From: Eustoma russellianum
Taxonomy: Eukaryota > Streptophyta > Magnoliopsida > Gentianales > Gentianaceae
Reading direction: 5' to 3'
Assembly: GCA_036186865.1 (NCBI GenBank)
Contig: AP025054.1
Span: forward strand, 3,658,020-3,722,019
Length of the DNA: 64,000 bases
Positions 1-10,467 of the stretch are shown here, in pieces. The translations under genes and the position numbers were made by a program. A model generated the notes under the pieces. The model was given only the letters and a program-made list of their open reading frames with translations, made no database searches and was not told the origin of the DNA. Within the stretch, counting starts at the first letter, position 1. Each line of letters opens with the position of its first letter.

Positions 1-847
1 GCGCATCGTTTGGACTCTCTCCGGCCCCTTACAAGAAATAGAAACTTCTTCCAGTCTCTTCACTGTCTGCTTAAAACTCTTGAAATTTCTTGTTGCCTTT
101 AAATCAAGAGAGATAAAAATTAAATAACACACTGAAAATTGAAAGATGAATTCAAAATTAACGCTTAAGAGAAAAAAAAACGCAGGAAGGTAAGTAGAAA
201 ACCGAAAGTGCAGTTACCCCAAACTGGAATACTGTAAAATGAACACCTCCGACTACTGATAGTGAGTATAATGCTAATACTCTAAGATTCAAGTACGTCA
301 GCGGATGGAAGACTTCCGAAATGGGTAGCATTATCTATTTACCCTTTTTCAACAAAGAACCGTAAATGAAAATCTTGAGAATCAAACCCTTTTACTTCAA
401 CTGTTAACTATTATACCTACTTATCTTTCTACAACATATGTAAGGAACTACAAAACTTCATCCTTCTAAAACTGGACAATAGAACAGCATTCTACACTTT
501 CCTTTACCTTTCTTAACTGTTTAATAGAAGACCAAACGAACCACCAAATACATTACGGCGAAATCCCTAAATCAATTCTTTGTTACCATTTTCTACAAGT
601 TCAACAAAAAACAATATATTTCTCCAACTGGTTAGTGTAGCTTTTCAAAACAGAAACAATTAGGAAATAGTAATCTAATTCTTGGAGAAAGAAAGTTTAC
701 AATGCGGTCTTGGATGATTTTGGCGCCCTCTGCAACAGCTTGACCAGCTTGATGAACTACGGAATCGGCATAATTTTTAATGCGAGTTAGGTTATTCTTG
801 TTCCCGACCTCCACCGCTTTGCTCACCGCCGATTTGAACCACGACAT
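1..847 (-). CDS. 5' end of a conserved plant gene of unknown function (partial, two exons)
   Basis: Two coding exons can be read on the minus strand. Exon 1 (847 down to 701) encodes 49 residues from MSWFKSAVSK to GAKIIQDRI and is followed by a GTAAAC donor. Exon 2 (96 down to 1) follows an AG at 98-97 and continues in phase 0 with ATRNFKSFKQ, TVKRLEEVSI and SCKGPERVQT, then leaves the window. The reading matches, from memory, the N-terminus of a plant family that includes Arabidopsis AT4G24610 and AT5G65440; its function is not established. I chose the Met at 847, because the family begins MSW; two in-frame upstream Mets (859, 877) would add ten residues. No signal peptide is visible. The gene body lies to the left of the window. 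Confidence 0.7.
97..700 (-). other. Intron 1 of the left-edge gene
   Basis: AT-rich sequence between the donor (GT at 700-699) and the acceptor (AG at 98-97) of the minus-strand gene. I see no other coding signal or recognised repeat in it. Confidence 0.6.
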
Positions 848-1610
848 TTTTCCTTCCATATTCGGTTCTTGTAGCAATTTGAACTGTTAGACGATCAAAT
901 TGTTTCTGGCTTTCGTTTCTTGGGTTGATTGGGATTGTTTTCTTGATGAAAAACTAAAGCTAAATATTGTTGCTTGACAATAGATTTCCTTTCTTGTCAT
1001 TTTCATTCCCCCATTCCTCTCACTGAAAAATATTTACTGCATTTAACACGAGAAGATCGTTATATAAATAAAGTAAACAATTTTTACCAGGAAAGGATGA
1101 GATATTTTAGTGCACTCACAAAAAATAAAAGGAAACAAAAATACTTATCTGGTTGAGTTTTTTTTTTAATTTTTGTTGTTGAGTTTAATATTTTTTTTGT
1201 TTCTTATAGAGGTAATTACATTTATACATTCCTTTAGGTAGTAATTTTACTCTTATAGTTTAAAATTCGATATTTACACTTCATGTATGAGAGTTTCTAA
1301 TCAAAGTCAATAAAAATTATATTTTTAGTTCAAAACTGTATTGGGATCCACAAGCATTCGCCGACATGTTGATGGTCAAACAATGTGAATAATAAAATCT
1401 CGGCGTAAGACATACGTAATAATGTTGCCAAAAACTATTTGTCTACCAAAATTTTATATTTTAGCTATCCAAGCTAAGATAATTGAGTCATTTGGCTGCG
1501 AGCAATCAGTGTATCATGATACTAATGGCAAATACGACATGACAGTGGATAGGCTTTTACATCACTTGATGAAGAAGTATCATGATTTCAGTAGTCTAGT
1601 CGATGACAAA
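848..1610. other. Upstream region of the left-edge gene, then intergenic DNA
   Basis: The first 100-200 bp next to 847 should hold the 5' leader and promoter of the minus-strand gene. The remainder is AT-rich. Short open frames at 974-1156 and 1422-1667 have no recognisable homology; the second runs into a hairpin MITE. Confidence 0.4.
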
Positions 1611-1613
1611 TAT

Positions 1614-1766
1614 GGGTTGGGATCTCCTAACCCCGTGGCACCAAGGGAGGGTGGTGAGGCTAGATGAGGATTACCTGCATCTAGCCTCACCACCCCTCCT
1701 TGCTGCCACATGTTGCGCGGTCACGCGTCACCGCATCCCTTTGCGGTGAGTGAATCCTATCCCGAC
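1614..1766. mobile_element. Hairpin MITE, family A, copy 1
   Basis: A non-coding inverted repeat. The left arm (GGTGGTGAGGCTAGATG) and the right arm (CATCTAGCCTCACCACC) are perfect complements around a short loop. Outer ends are GGGTTGGGATCTCC on the left and GAATCCTATCCCG on the right. Four further copies share the same core: 3078-3243, 9581-9765, 49685-49866 and 58636-58800. It encodes no protein, so it is non-autonomous; the superfamily is not certain. Confidence 0.7.
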
Positions 1767-2084
1767 AAACATGCATAACTAGATGAAGAAGTACCACGAT
1801 CTCGGTAGTTTACTGACTATTTTACTTTGAAAAATTGATGAGATATTTCATCAAATATGTCGTGGTCAATAGAAAATTGATAAAACAACCCAAAAAATGC
1901 GTAAATAAAACGAAACCCGTACGTATTATTTAATGCAAGGACAAGACATAAGCTTATATGATTATGAGACAAGACGTCAATGTTATTATGTTTGTGTGTT
2001 GCAATAAACTGCCCAGGATTTCGCAGAATTCATACGGAGAACCTTGTGTACATTTGACCTAACAACAACAATATTACTTCATTG
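1767..2084. other. Intergenic AT-rich DNA
   Basis: No gene recognised. The segment at 1780-1808 resembles 1567-1595 on the other side of the hairpin MITE, giving a diverged direct repeat that flanks it. Confidence 0.4.
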
Positions 2085-2212
2085 TCTTAAAAGTTCTTGT
2101 TTATGACAGAGTATAAGAAGGTCGGATGTACACAACCATACCCATAAGATGCACCACAAAACCTAGTAATGGTTTGACTAATCTACTCGGTCCAGTCATT
2201 CAACAAAAATCT
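2085..2212 (-). mobile_element. SINE 3' fragment
   Basis: On the minus strand the segment reads GGTTGTGTACATCCGACC, then a TCTGTCATA motif, and ends in a TTGTTGTTG tail. The same order is found at 4390-4575 (+), 12015-12180 (-) and 17295-17445 (-). This is the usual 3' part of plant tRNA-derived SINEs with a TTG-type tail. The tRNA-like 5' part is not clear here. Confidence 0.55.
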
Positions 2213-2612
2213 ACCTATGTATACATATACATATACACACATGTATATATATAGATTTACATAGACACATAAACACATATATATACATATACATACATAC
2301 ACATATGCAGACATATATATTCATATATGTATACATACACACACACAATGTATATGTATATGTATATGTGTGTGTATGTATATCCTCAAAAAGAATTACA
2401 TATATATACATAAATATACATGCATATATTTATGTATATGTATATAATTTTGTATGTGTATGTATTTACACATATACATAGATACATACATATACATATG
2501 CATATAATTTTGTATGTGTGTGTGCATTTACACATACATAGATACATATGTATACATATACATAGACGTACACACATATATATACATATATATACATATG
2601 CATGGAAGTAAT
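2213..2612. repeat. Cryptically simple TATG/TACA repeat tract
   Basis: About 400 bp of interrupted TATATG, CATACA and ACACAC units in alternating purine-pyrimidine order. Open frames across it on both strands are composed of I, Y, C, H and T from the repeat and are not genes. Confidence 0.85.
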
Positions 2613-3077
2613 TGTTTAAACAGGTAACACTAAACTGTAAACACCCATGGTTTCAAAAAATAATTAGATTTGGATATAAGTGATTCCCACTTCACAATAA
2701 GTTCAAGTCCAAGACTTAGCAATTGTGAAGCATCTAATTTAATCTACTCAAAAAACATACTATACCTTAGATATATTATCACCTTAACATACATCTTAAA
2801 ATAGTCATAGTAATAGTAATCTTTTATTCAAGAAAAGAAATAGTAACACTATAGATGGGTTGACATTAAAAAACAATCATACTCGAATATTAAATTCCTA
2901 TCCACTTGCTTATCACATAAAACTACGAGTTATGACTTAATCAAATATCAAACGAAAACTAACGGTCACGTCATTACTTAATAATTTTGTTAACACATGT
3001 CTTTGTATTTTCAACGTCATATGGTTTGAACTCAAATATTACTGTGTCCCATTTGCATTGGGTCTCAAGAAAAGGGA
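2613..3077. other. Intergenic AT-rich DNA
   Basis: No gene or recognised repeat seen. Confidence 0.4.
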
Positions 3078-3243
3078 ACGGATCCCCTGACCGTCTATTG
3101 TCCCACCCCCTTCACGACCTTCTGTCACGTGGCAACAGGGAAGGTGGTGAAGCTGGGTAAGGGTCACCCGCACCCAGCCTCACCACCTTCCTGCTGCCAC
3201 GTGACGGGCGATCACGGGAAGAGGGGTCAGAGGATCCCAATCG
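3078..3243. mobile_element. Hairpin MITE, family A, copy 2
   Basis: The arms AAGGTGGTGAAGCTGGGT and ACCCAGCCTCACCACCTT face each other around a short loop, and the outer part carries CACGTGGCAACAGG against CCTGCTGCCACGTG. The outer ends hold GGATCCCCTGACC and GGTCAGAGGATCC, which are also complementary. It is more diverged from the other copies than they are from each other. Confidence 0.7.
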
Positions 3244-3394
3244 CAAGAAAAAAGGCGTATCCTCCAAAACGACACAACTGGAACACGTTGGTCTTTGGTT
3301 TTTTCCTCATGTAACTAAGACATCATACTTTAGAGCAAAAGACCAAATCTTTAGTCCTTATGGTCACACCGTCCTCTTAAGTTGACGATTAAAT

Positions 3395-3573
3395 CTGAGA
3401 AGGCTTAATATGAGGCAAAATATGATGCCTCTAATCACACGAAGCCACGTGTACAAAAGGGCCCGTTGTTTATTTATTTTTCTTTTTTAAAATAGGTTCT
3501 TTTATACACGTGTCATCACGTGATTGGAGACATCATATTTTGTCTGATATGAGGCATTCTGTGATCTCATCCG
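3395..3573. mobile_element. MITE family B, copy 1
   Basis: Terminal inverted repeat: GAGGCAAAATATGATGCCTC and neighbouring bases on the left mirror GAGACATCATATTTTGTCTG on the right. ATCACACG and CGTGATTGG lie just inside. Related copies are at 4956-5130 and about 48558-48715. The interior is AT-rich and non-coding. Confidence 0.65.
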
Positions 3574-4384
3574 CTTAAAGTTGATGAGGTCTTATACAAG
3601 GTGACCACTACAAACTCGAGAAGCACTATAGAGGATATAAATCAGAAGCTCTCTTGCTAGTTTGGTGAGGTGTTACAAAGGAACCTACACAAGTTGTCCA
3701 CTGCAAACTGGGTATTTGGCCCAGCATCAGTGAAACATCAACATTATACATGTTTTTATAATCTATGTATCTTTTTGGAGCAAATCTAAATTGAATATCA
3801 ACTGAGCTATGTTATTGCTACACTAACACCGCATTCTAATTTCTAAACTTCAAAGAAATCCATCACGCAACTTTCTCTCTGTCTGATACTTGCGTACTAT
3901 ACATGTAATCCGCTTAGTCTACAAAAATAAAATAAAAAATAAGGCTTTGGCTACAGTTGGATCTCAGGACCAAGAAGTTTTTGGTTGAAATCTTCATACG
4001 CGTAAAGCCTTTTCCACTTGAATTTGCTATTATCACCTTGTCACTTTATAATATATAGTATAATGATTTGTCTTCGGAATTTTGATGGGATCCGGTGTAT
4101 AATGATTTGTCTTCACATCTTATTGTTATTTATTCGTGTAATGGATATATATTATAACATGTATAATATATACCTATTAAATCATATATGTATGAAAAAA
4201 GTCATGGAATCAGTAATTTTTGTATTACTAGGCTTACGTAAATAACGTCTATTTGATAGAAGAATGCAGCGATTTAGGACTTATATATGATGGTTTTTTC
4301 TGATTCCATTTCCAATTGAGTCAAATACGCATTTTTCTTTGATTTTAGAATATGATGGAATAAATCAAAATGACTCACTAAATT
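3574..4384. other. Intergenic AT-rich DNA
   Basis: No gene supported. A 75-codon open frame at 4018-4245 is AT-driven and without recognised homology. Confidence 0.4.
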
Positions 4385-4577
4385 AGTTGCGCTTCTTATA
4401 TCGTGAAGTAGCATTTGATTCAAATAGCTTGATGCAATTTTCATCATGGATCATTGGGAAACGACCTCTGTTTGTTTCTAACACATAGGTATGGTTGCGT
4501 ACATCCGACACTCCCTATTCTGTCATAGGCGGAAGCCTCTAAAGCAATGGAATAATATTGTTGTTATATGATGGTAT
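4385..4577 (+). mobile_element. SINE copy
   Basis: On the plus strand it reads GGATCATTGGGAAACGACC, then GGTTGCGTACATCCGAC, then CATAGGCGGAAGCCTCT, and ends in a TTGTTGTT tail. The order and tail are those of plant tRNA-derived SINEs. A weak box-B-like GATTCAAAT lies near the 5' side. Related copies lie at 2085, 12015 and 17295. Confidence 0.6.
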
Positions 4578-4734
4578 TTTCATCTTTCACATATTATACG
4601 ACATACTTTTAGGACTTGTTTTTACCTATTGAAACATGATTAGTCAAAGAAACTTTAAGTATTAGATGTGATATTGTATTAGTCAAAGAAAGTTTAAGTA
4701 TTAGATACTCGAAACATACTCTTTGGAATGAAGG

Positions 4735-4815
4735 TATTATTTGCCTACCTTTTATCCTTTTCAGAGCCTCGCGAAAGTTTTTACTGTCGTTGAGATATAC
4801 TGGATATGATGGATT
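4735..4815 (+). mobile_element. RTE LINE 3'-end fragment
   Basis: A short copy of the LINE 3' end, with TTTACTGTCGTTGAGATATA and an ending in GATATGATGG. It matches the much longer 3' ends at 24972-25120 and 32535-32728. Confidence 0.5.
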
Positions 4816-4955
4816 ACCACTGTCAAGTTTTACCTTTTCTTTTCAAGTGTATATAAAAATACAATTTCTGATGAAGGTGACTTCCGTAACATTGAAGAGT
4901 ATGTCAGCATTACATTGTCAAACTCCGAAACTTGTGATGCTATTAACAAGGGGTC

Positions 4956-5130
4956 AGATCAGAGGAGGAAAAATATAGGTAAAATATGAGGTCTCTAATC
5001 ACACGCTGATATGTGTATAAAAAATGACAAAAGTTTAATTTTTTTGTTTTTTTAAAAAAGTAGATTGTACACGTGGCAACGTGTGATTGGAGACCTCATA
5101 TTTTGCCTATATTTTTACCTCCTATGATCT
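4956..5130. mobile_element. MITE family B, copy 2 (best preserved)
   Basis: A 175-bp element with terminal inverted repeats of about 45 bp. AGATCAGAGGAGGAAAAATA at the left mirrors TATTTTTACCTCCTATGATCT at the right with few mismatches, and ATATGAGGTCTCTAATCACA mirrors TGTGATTGGAGACCTCATAT. The short AT-rich centre has no coding capacity. Confidence 0.8.
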
Positions 5131-5297
5131 TAACCGACAACAACTTGTATAATTACTGCAACTCTGCAAGTATCAGTTTTTGACGTTTCACCTTACAATT
5201 TTTTTTAAATATGATTAAATATCGATGATGTTTTATATTTAAAGGTATTCGATATTATCATATCATGTTTTATCAATTTACTATTATATTTCCAAAA

Positions 5298-5800
5298 CAC
5301 TAAGGAAGCGTTTGGTTTCAACTTGAATATCGAAATCAGAAAGATGTTAGAATCGGAATGGGTTTGAACTGTAAACTCATATAAGTCTGAAATAAAAGCT
5401 TGAATTGATATCATTATCATACATGCTATTTGAAACATATTTGAAAGAGAATACGAATTAAAACGTGCGCACGCATACGGTGGTGACAGTGTGATGACGG
5501 GGGACGACGAGGCGACTGAGTATCGGCGTGTCAGCATGGTGCCTAGCAGTATGAGGGGACGACGTAGTGGCGGCAGGATGGTGGAGTGTTGGCGGCACAA
5601 GATGGTGTGGTGACGGCACGATGTGGTGTACCATAATAGAATATTGAGTTTTGATACCCCAAGTAAAATTAATCTATGGATTTGATACTCAAGTGAAACT
5701 CACATATTGATTTCGTATCCTACAAACAAACACAAAGAATATGTATTATTTATTTGATGCCTATTCCTGGATTTCGAAACCTACCAACCAAACGTCTCTA
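5298..5800. mobile_element. MITE-like element with GCGTTTGGTT termini
   Basis: The left end reads CACTAAGGAAGCGTTTGGTT and the right end AACCAAACGTCTCTAAGTG, an imperfect terminal inverted repeat of the CGTTTGG type common in plant MITEs. Inside is an unusually GC-rich patch (about 5470-5630) made of GGTG, GACGAC and GGCGGC runs. The left 60 bp also match, reversed, the segment ending at 8122. Confidence 0.55.
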
Positions 5801-5920
5801 AGTGTGTTTGAGTGTATTTATAGCTGCAATCTCAAGTAAGAAGGCGGAGGAGGGGGTTAATTTTGAATTTTTCTCTCTGGAAAAAAGACATAAACGTATA
5901 AGGTTTGTTGCAAATAAGAT

Positions 5921-6591
5921 TGTTAGGAAAGTGCAGCAAACAAGCAAGAAAGTAATCAAACAAAAGTCGAGACGAGTATCAAGATGAATCTATCCTTAAA
6001 GCAATTTAGTCTCTACCAATGAGCAAGGTAGACAACAAGACTAATGCTTCCCAAGATATAACGGCTGTCTTCTTTTCCTTTGCTCTACGAGAAGAAGAAT
6101 GAACTTGATATTGAAGAGAAAGATAAAGGAGAAAGATAGAAAAGATTGCTGAAATTCTCTAAGTTTTTGCAAGAATGTTGTATATTTTGAAGATAGCAAG
6201 ATCTCATATATATATAGACCTTGGATTGTGTTAAAACCCATGTTTGAAACTCATTTCAGCAGTTTTTCTATCAGTTATGGCAGTTGATTACCGTTCATAG
6301 GTGAAGGGAGATGATCCTTGGATCAAAAGTTGCAACCCAAAATGAAAAGTTCTGTCCGCTGGCACGTCGATCTCTCAATGAGAGATCGATGTTGGACAGA
6401 CAGCCTCAGATCAACATGGATCTCTCACATTGAGAGATCGACGTCACGTCGATCGATCGACGTGAGATATCCACGTCCGACTGAAAGTTTTCAGCATTGC
6501 AACACATCACATCAACCTCCCAAACAACCTCATATATATTCTATATAAGTTTGGAGCACACGAGAATGTACTTTGATGTACTTTTCCAACA
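5921..6591. mobile_element. LTR copy (related to the solo LTR at 10468)
   Basis: Begins TGTTAGGAAAGTGC and ends GTACTTTTCCAACA, a TG...CA pair with longer inverted ends. It aligns along its length with 10468-11054. It carries about 84 extra bases (roughly 6367-6450) built of repeated, mutually complementary GATCTCTCA and TGAGAGATC motifs. Flanking pentamers (AAGAT and AATAA) do not match, so it may be a rearranged or partial solo LTR. No internal retrotransposon domain adjoins it. Confidence 0.7.
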
Positions 6592-6792
6592 AATAACTTA
6601 GGTATGACAAGGATCACAATTTTACCAACTCTAAGTAGCAATTTACTAAAAGATTGGTATCTCAGAATATATAGTTCATTCATGATTCCATTTCTATTTT
6701 TACTATGTTTATTACGAAATATTGTTCATCGAGTATAACAATAACGAGTTACTCGTCCAGGTAGCAAGTTAGGACTTTTTCTGTTCTTGCAA

Positions 6793-7930
6793 TACAACAA
6801 CAACAACCACCATCATACTCAGTATATTACGATGGCAGCAAAAACTATCGTTAGGATCCGGGGAGGGCGAGAGGTAGACAAACAATACCTCCATCATAAA
6901 GGATAGAGAGTTTGCTTCAAGTGAAAACTCCGGCTCTATATATGTATCTACATAAATGACATAATAATAAGAATATTGTGTGCTAGTGTACTAGTGAAAG
7001 GATTCAGTAAACACAAATATAAAGCTTCCTATATTAAAATAGCCATAGCCGTGTGTATGCACAAATAATGAAAGAGAAAGACAAAAAAATGCAAAGTCAA
7101 TCTAAAGCGTAGAGAGTATATAATTCCATAAGTATACTATAAGATATCCATATATCATGCCTAAACCTCTTTAACTTTAATCCCTTGTCTTCATGAACTC
7201 CTATCCTGGACAATGTTCTCAGAGAGGTGCAAATCTAGTAAGCTATGTCTAATCCGCTCATCCCAAGTCAGTTTGAGCATTCATTTACCAGTCTTTCCCT
7301 CTATAGTGAGGCTTTCAACTGCTCAGACAAACTCTGTTGTATGTCTCCTCTTGACATACCCAAGTCATCTCAGTCTCTCATCTATTATCTTATCTGATAT
7401 ACTAGCCACCCATAACCTTTCTATAAATACCTCATTTCTTATCCTATCTAGCATTGTATACCCATACACTACCTCATCATCCTCATATCTGTTACTTCCA
7501 TCTTCTATGACTGTATCTTCTTGATGGGCCAACACTCTTGTCACACAACACCCATGAGGTCGCCCTCCGCCTACACCAGCCTGCTTGAATTTGGTGTGCT
7601 ACATCAATATCTATGTCCTCATAGTTACTTAAACTTACTTACATGTAGGACCACTTGACCCTCGATAGTGAGCTGACTATTCTCACCATCAACTGCACCT
7701 CTAAAGTCGTAGTGCGATACTCGATATTAGAACGACTGGTTCTTAGGCCTTTTCTCTCTAAGGCACCTCGTCACTTATCTAGTCTATGTCTACTCTCTGC
7801 GACTAATATAATATCGTCAACAAAAAACATACATCATGTGACTGTCTTCTGGATCGGCTTTGAAAACTTATCAAGGACAACTGTGAAAAAGAAATGGGTT
7901 CAAAGCATACCTTTATGAAGGCATACCTCC
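6793..7930 (-). mobile_element. RTE-type LINE, 5'-truncated, with 3' UTR and tail
   Basis: On the minus strand the upper part (7930-7200) holds the C-terminal half of a non-LTR reverse transcriptase pseudogene. The lower part (7200-6793) is its 3' UTR, ending in a GGTTGTTGTTGTTGTTGTAT tail. The 3' UTR carries GATAGTTTTTGCTGCCATCG, the same block that ends the other LINE-derived fragments in this window. The order ORF, UTR, tail and the lack of LTRs fit an RTE-clade LINE inserted with 5' truncation. Confidence 0.75.
7200..7925 (-). pseudogene. RTE LINE reverse transcriptase, C-terminal fragment
   Basis: Read on the minus strand with frame changes, the sequence gives, in order, FFVDDIILVAESRHRLDK (the RT catalytic box, family form FADD), then IEYRTT, then YTMLDRIRNEVFIERL, ASISDKIIDERLR, VKRRHTTEFV and SLTIEGKTGK. 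These are the RT and post-RT motifs of plant RTE LINEs. Stops, frameshifts and a deletion before CWPIKK (around 7525-7570) make it non-functional. Apparent plus-strand frames over this region are antisense shadows. Confidence 0.75.
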
Positions 7931-7934
7931 ACCG

Positions 7935-8122
7935 GGAAGAAGTTCATATTCCCAACCTTCGATACTCATTTCAATTCCGATACGTTCCAAACACCATCAA
8001 TGTCTATCATACTCATTCCCACTCCAATACCAAACAACTATCACTTTTAGGCTCAAACCCTGTCATATCTATTTCGATTCTGGTTCCGATATACAAGTGC
8101 GAACCAAACGTCACCTTAGTTT
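7935..8122. mobile_element. Fragment of the GCGTTTGGTT-terminated element
   Basis: Its right end (GAACCAAACGTCACCTTAG) and the adjacent bases, read in reverse, match the left end of the element at 5298 (TAAGG, CGTTTGGTT, ACTTG, ATATCG, ATCAGAA in the same order). Only one terminus is identified, and it abuts the LINE fragment. Confidence 0.45.
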
Positions 8123-8205
8123 TATAACATTATACGCCGCCGTATAGAAGAGTTTACCTTCTCCATTATTGTCTTTAGCTTTATTCATATTGTCCACCCC
8201 TATTT

Positions 8206-8206
8206 A

Positions 8207-8254
<48 letters not shown>
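8206..8254. repeat. (AAT)n microsatellite
   Basis: About sixteen tandem AAT units with one late interruption. Likely to vary in length between individuals. Confidence 0.95.
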
Positions 8255-8256
<2 letters not shown>

Positions 8257-8259
8257 TAA

Positions 8260-9580
8260 AAAATAAAAATGAATCAAAATCGTCTTTATGACTTATGGGT
8301 GTGTGTAAAATTTTGTAGATAACGTAAATCACAAGATTTTTCTTCTCTTTTAAACACAATAAAACTATACAAGATTCAAATTCAAACCAATATTCAAGTT
8401 TCTAAGTTACAGTTCATACATAATGTCTTTTAGACAGTATATTACTTTTCATTAAGCTATTCTCTGTGAGCAACTCAACTCCTATCAAATTTTGTACTTC
8501 ATCCTAATTTCCTAAACTAACTCCCAATACCATATATTATTCATCACTACTTTTTAATAATAATTACTTTTCATTAAAAAATGGCTATTAAAATTTTTGT
8601 TTGAATTCATAACAATAACTTATTGTACTCTTATTTATCCCTTTTTTGTTATTACACATTAAACATTCGGAAGGTGCCTATCTTTTAAAAATTTAAGAAT
8701 TAATTATTTTATTCAAGTACTAATCAGTTTTTGTATTAAACATTTAAAAATTTGAATGTATGTTTTATCTAAATATTACTAATTTATTGAATTGAGTATC
8801 TATTCTATATGATTAGTCATGATTTTGATAATCTAATTACCGATAATTTGATAGTAAAGTTAGCAACTTAAATGAGGACGGAAATGGAAATTTATTGTTA
8901 TAAAATTAAAAATATTTGGATAAATGCTATAATTTCAAAAGTTTTGCACGTTTTGCACAACAACTAAAAAAATATTTGGATGAAAAATATGGTTAACTCT
9001 AAAATTTAATTACTCCTTTAAGTTACCTTTCACCCCTTTCCATTATCTCCATTTTTATTTTCATCCGCGTAATTATTTATTCATATCACAAGAGTGATAA
9101 AAAGATGAGCATTTTAGTAGTTTGTCCTCATTTATTCTGAATATTCTAAATCTATTTGTTGCTTTTTTAACAGCAAAGTAACGAATATTTAAATCATATG
9201 CAAGTTTTATATGAATGCAAAAATTAGGACGAACAAAGAGGTAAACTACTCAATTCAGTTTTTTTAGTTTCTATACCGTAGACAAAGTAAATATCCTATT
9301 TTTGGTGATTGTATGCATTACATACTCGGTATGATCAGTAGAACCGTAAATGTACTGATCCTATTTTTGATCATTAGTTAAATGAATTTTTTTTTTTACA
9401 TTTCTAACAAAAAAAAGAAGAGCTTTTTTCAACCAAAAAAAATATAGTGCAGCTGCAACCCATCTATACTTCTGACCTTTTCGAATTTCCTTTTCTTCTT
9501 CCTGTTCGTTAAAAGGTCCTTTTCTAATCCTCGTAAGTCTTGCGCTTGTCAAAGCTCTTTTCTTTGACGGTAGCTTTAGT
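8260..9580. other. AT-rich intergenic DNA
   Basis: More than 1.3 kb of strongly AT-rich sequence. No coding frame with recognisable content and no repeat identified. Confidence 0.5.
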
Positions 9581-9765
9581 GGGATAGGGTCCCCTCACCG
9601 TAAGGGGGTGCAGTGACGCCTAACCACGCGACACGTGACAGCAAAGGGGTGGTGAGTCTAGATGCAGGTGACCTTCATTTAGCCTCACAATCCTCCTTTG
9701 CTGCCACGTGTCGCGTGGTCACAAAGAGGGTGAAGAAAGTGGGGGTGAGGAGATCCCAACCCCAT
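9581..9765. mobile_element. Hairpin MITE, family A, copy 3
   Basis: The ends GATAGGGTCCCCTCACC and GGGGTGAGGAGATCCCAACC are complementary in outline. The arms contain GCGACACGTGACAGCAAAGG and CCTTTGCTGCCACGTGTCGC. It is one of the least diverged copies, with the same TCTAGATGCAGGTGACC loop region. Confidence 0.75.
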
Positions 9766-9814
9766 TAATTGCATGAGTGTGCATATAACTATTATTCAAC
9801 AATGTTAGAGTGGA

Positions 9815-9965
9815 ATTTGGAGCAACTGATAAAGTCGTTGCTTTATACTTTTGAGATCACGGGTTCGAACCGGAGAAACAACATCTTGTAAAATAAGGTT
9901 GCGTACATCAGATCGCGAATCCATCCAGTCCTTTTCCAGACTTTACACAAACACGGAAGACTAGT
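9815..9965 (+). mobile_element. tRNA-derived SINE, Au-like
   Basis: Reads TTTGGAGCAACTGATAAAGT (box-A-like), then GATCACGGGTTCGAACC (an exact box B core, GGTTCGAACC), then AGAAACAACATCTTGTAAAAT and GGTTGCGTACATCAGATC. This order matches, from memory, the plant Au/TS SINE type. Box A and box B would form an internal RNA polymerase III promoter. No long tail is preserved. Confidence 0.75.
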
Positions 9966-10184
9966 ACATCGAAAACGCCTTTTTACCTCTTATATTATTT
10001 CACCGTTCCTTCTCTAAGATAATACATGACCCATCACTTATAGCTAGAGTGTATTAGAATACAAAATGCATGAAAAAAAGTGATGTAAGATTATCTATTT
10101 TGCCATCCTATCCTATATTTAACTTTAAATTCTTTTATCTTCTCCGATGAAATTCAATCTTATAAGGCATCGGAGCCTTCCAAG

Positions 10185-10262
10185 ACATACATATGCATAT
10201 AGATGTGTGCATGTGTATACGTACGCACATGTGCGTACACATGTATATACAGATGTATGTAT
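10185..10262. repeat. Alternating purine-pyrimidine palindromic tract
   Basis: A CATATG, GTGTGC and GTACGC run centred on GTACGCACATGTGCGTAC, a perfect 18-bp palindrome at about 10220-10237. Open frames across it on both strands are repeat-derived. Confidence 0.8.
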
Positions 10263-10467
10263 TTTGCTGTACACAACATCATTTGAAAACTTGTTAAGAA
10301 AATACAAGTTATTAACAAGAAAGATTGAAAGTGATAAACCAAAACGCATTCATATGGTTTGGTTTAATTGACTTATGTTTATGGAGGAGAGAATCTTATT
10401 TCTTTGGTTGAGAAAGACGATTTAAAAGAAGAGTGCACTCACCCGCATGATATTCCATATTTATGTA

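Noticed and set aside
2211..2611. Several open frames rich in I, Y, H and C on both strands
   Set aside because: They are translations of a TATG/TACA simple-sequence tract and have no gene-like composition.
7213..7918. Plus-strand open frames of about 90-100 codons
   Set aside because: The minus strand carries recognisable LINE reverse transcriptase motifs here, so these are antisense shadows.
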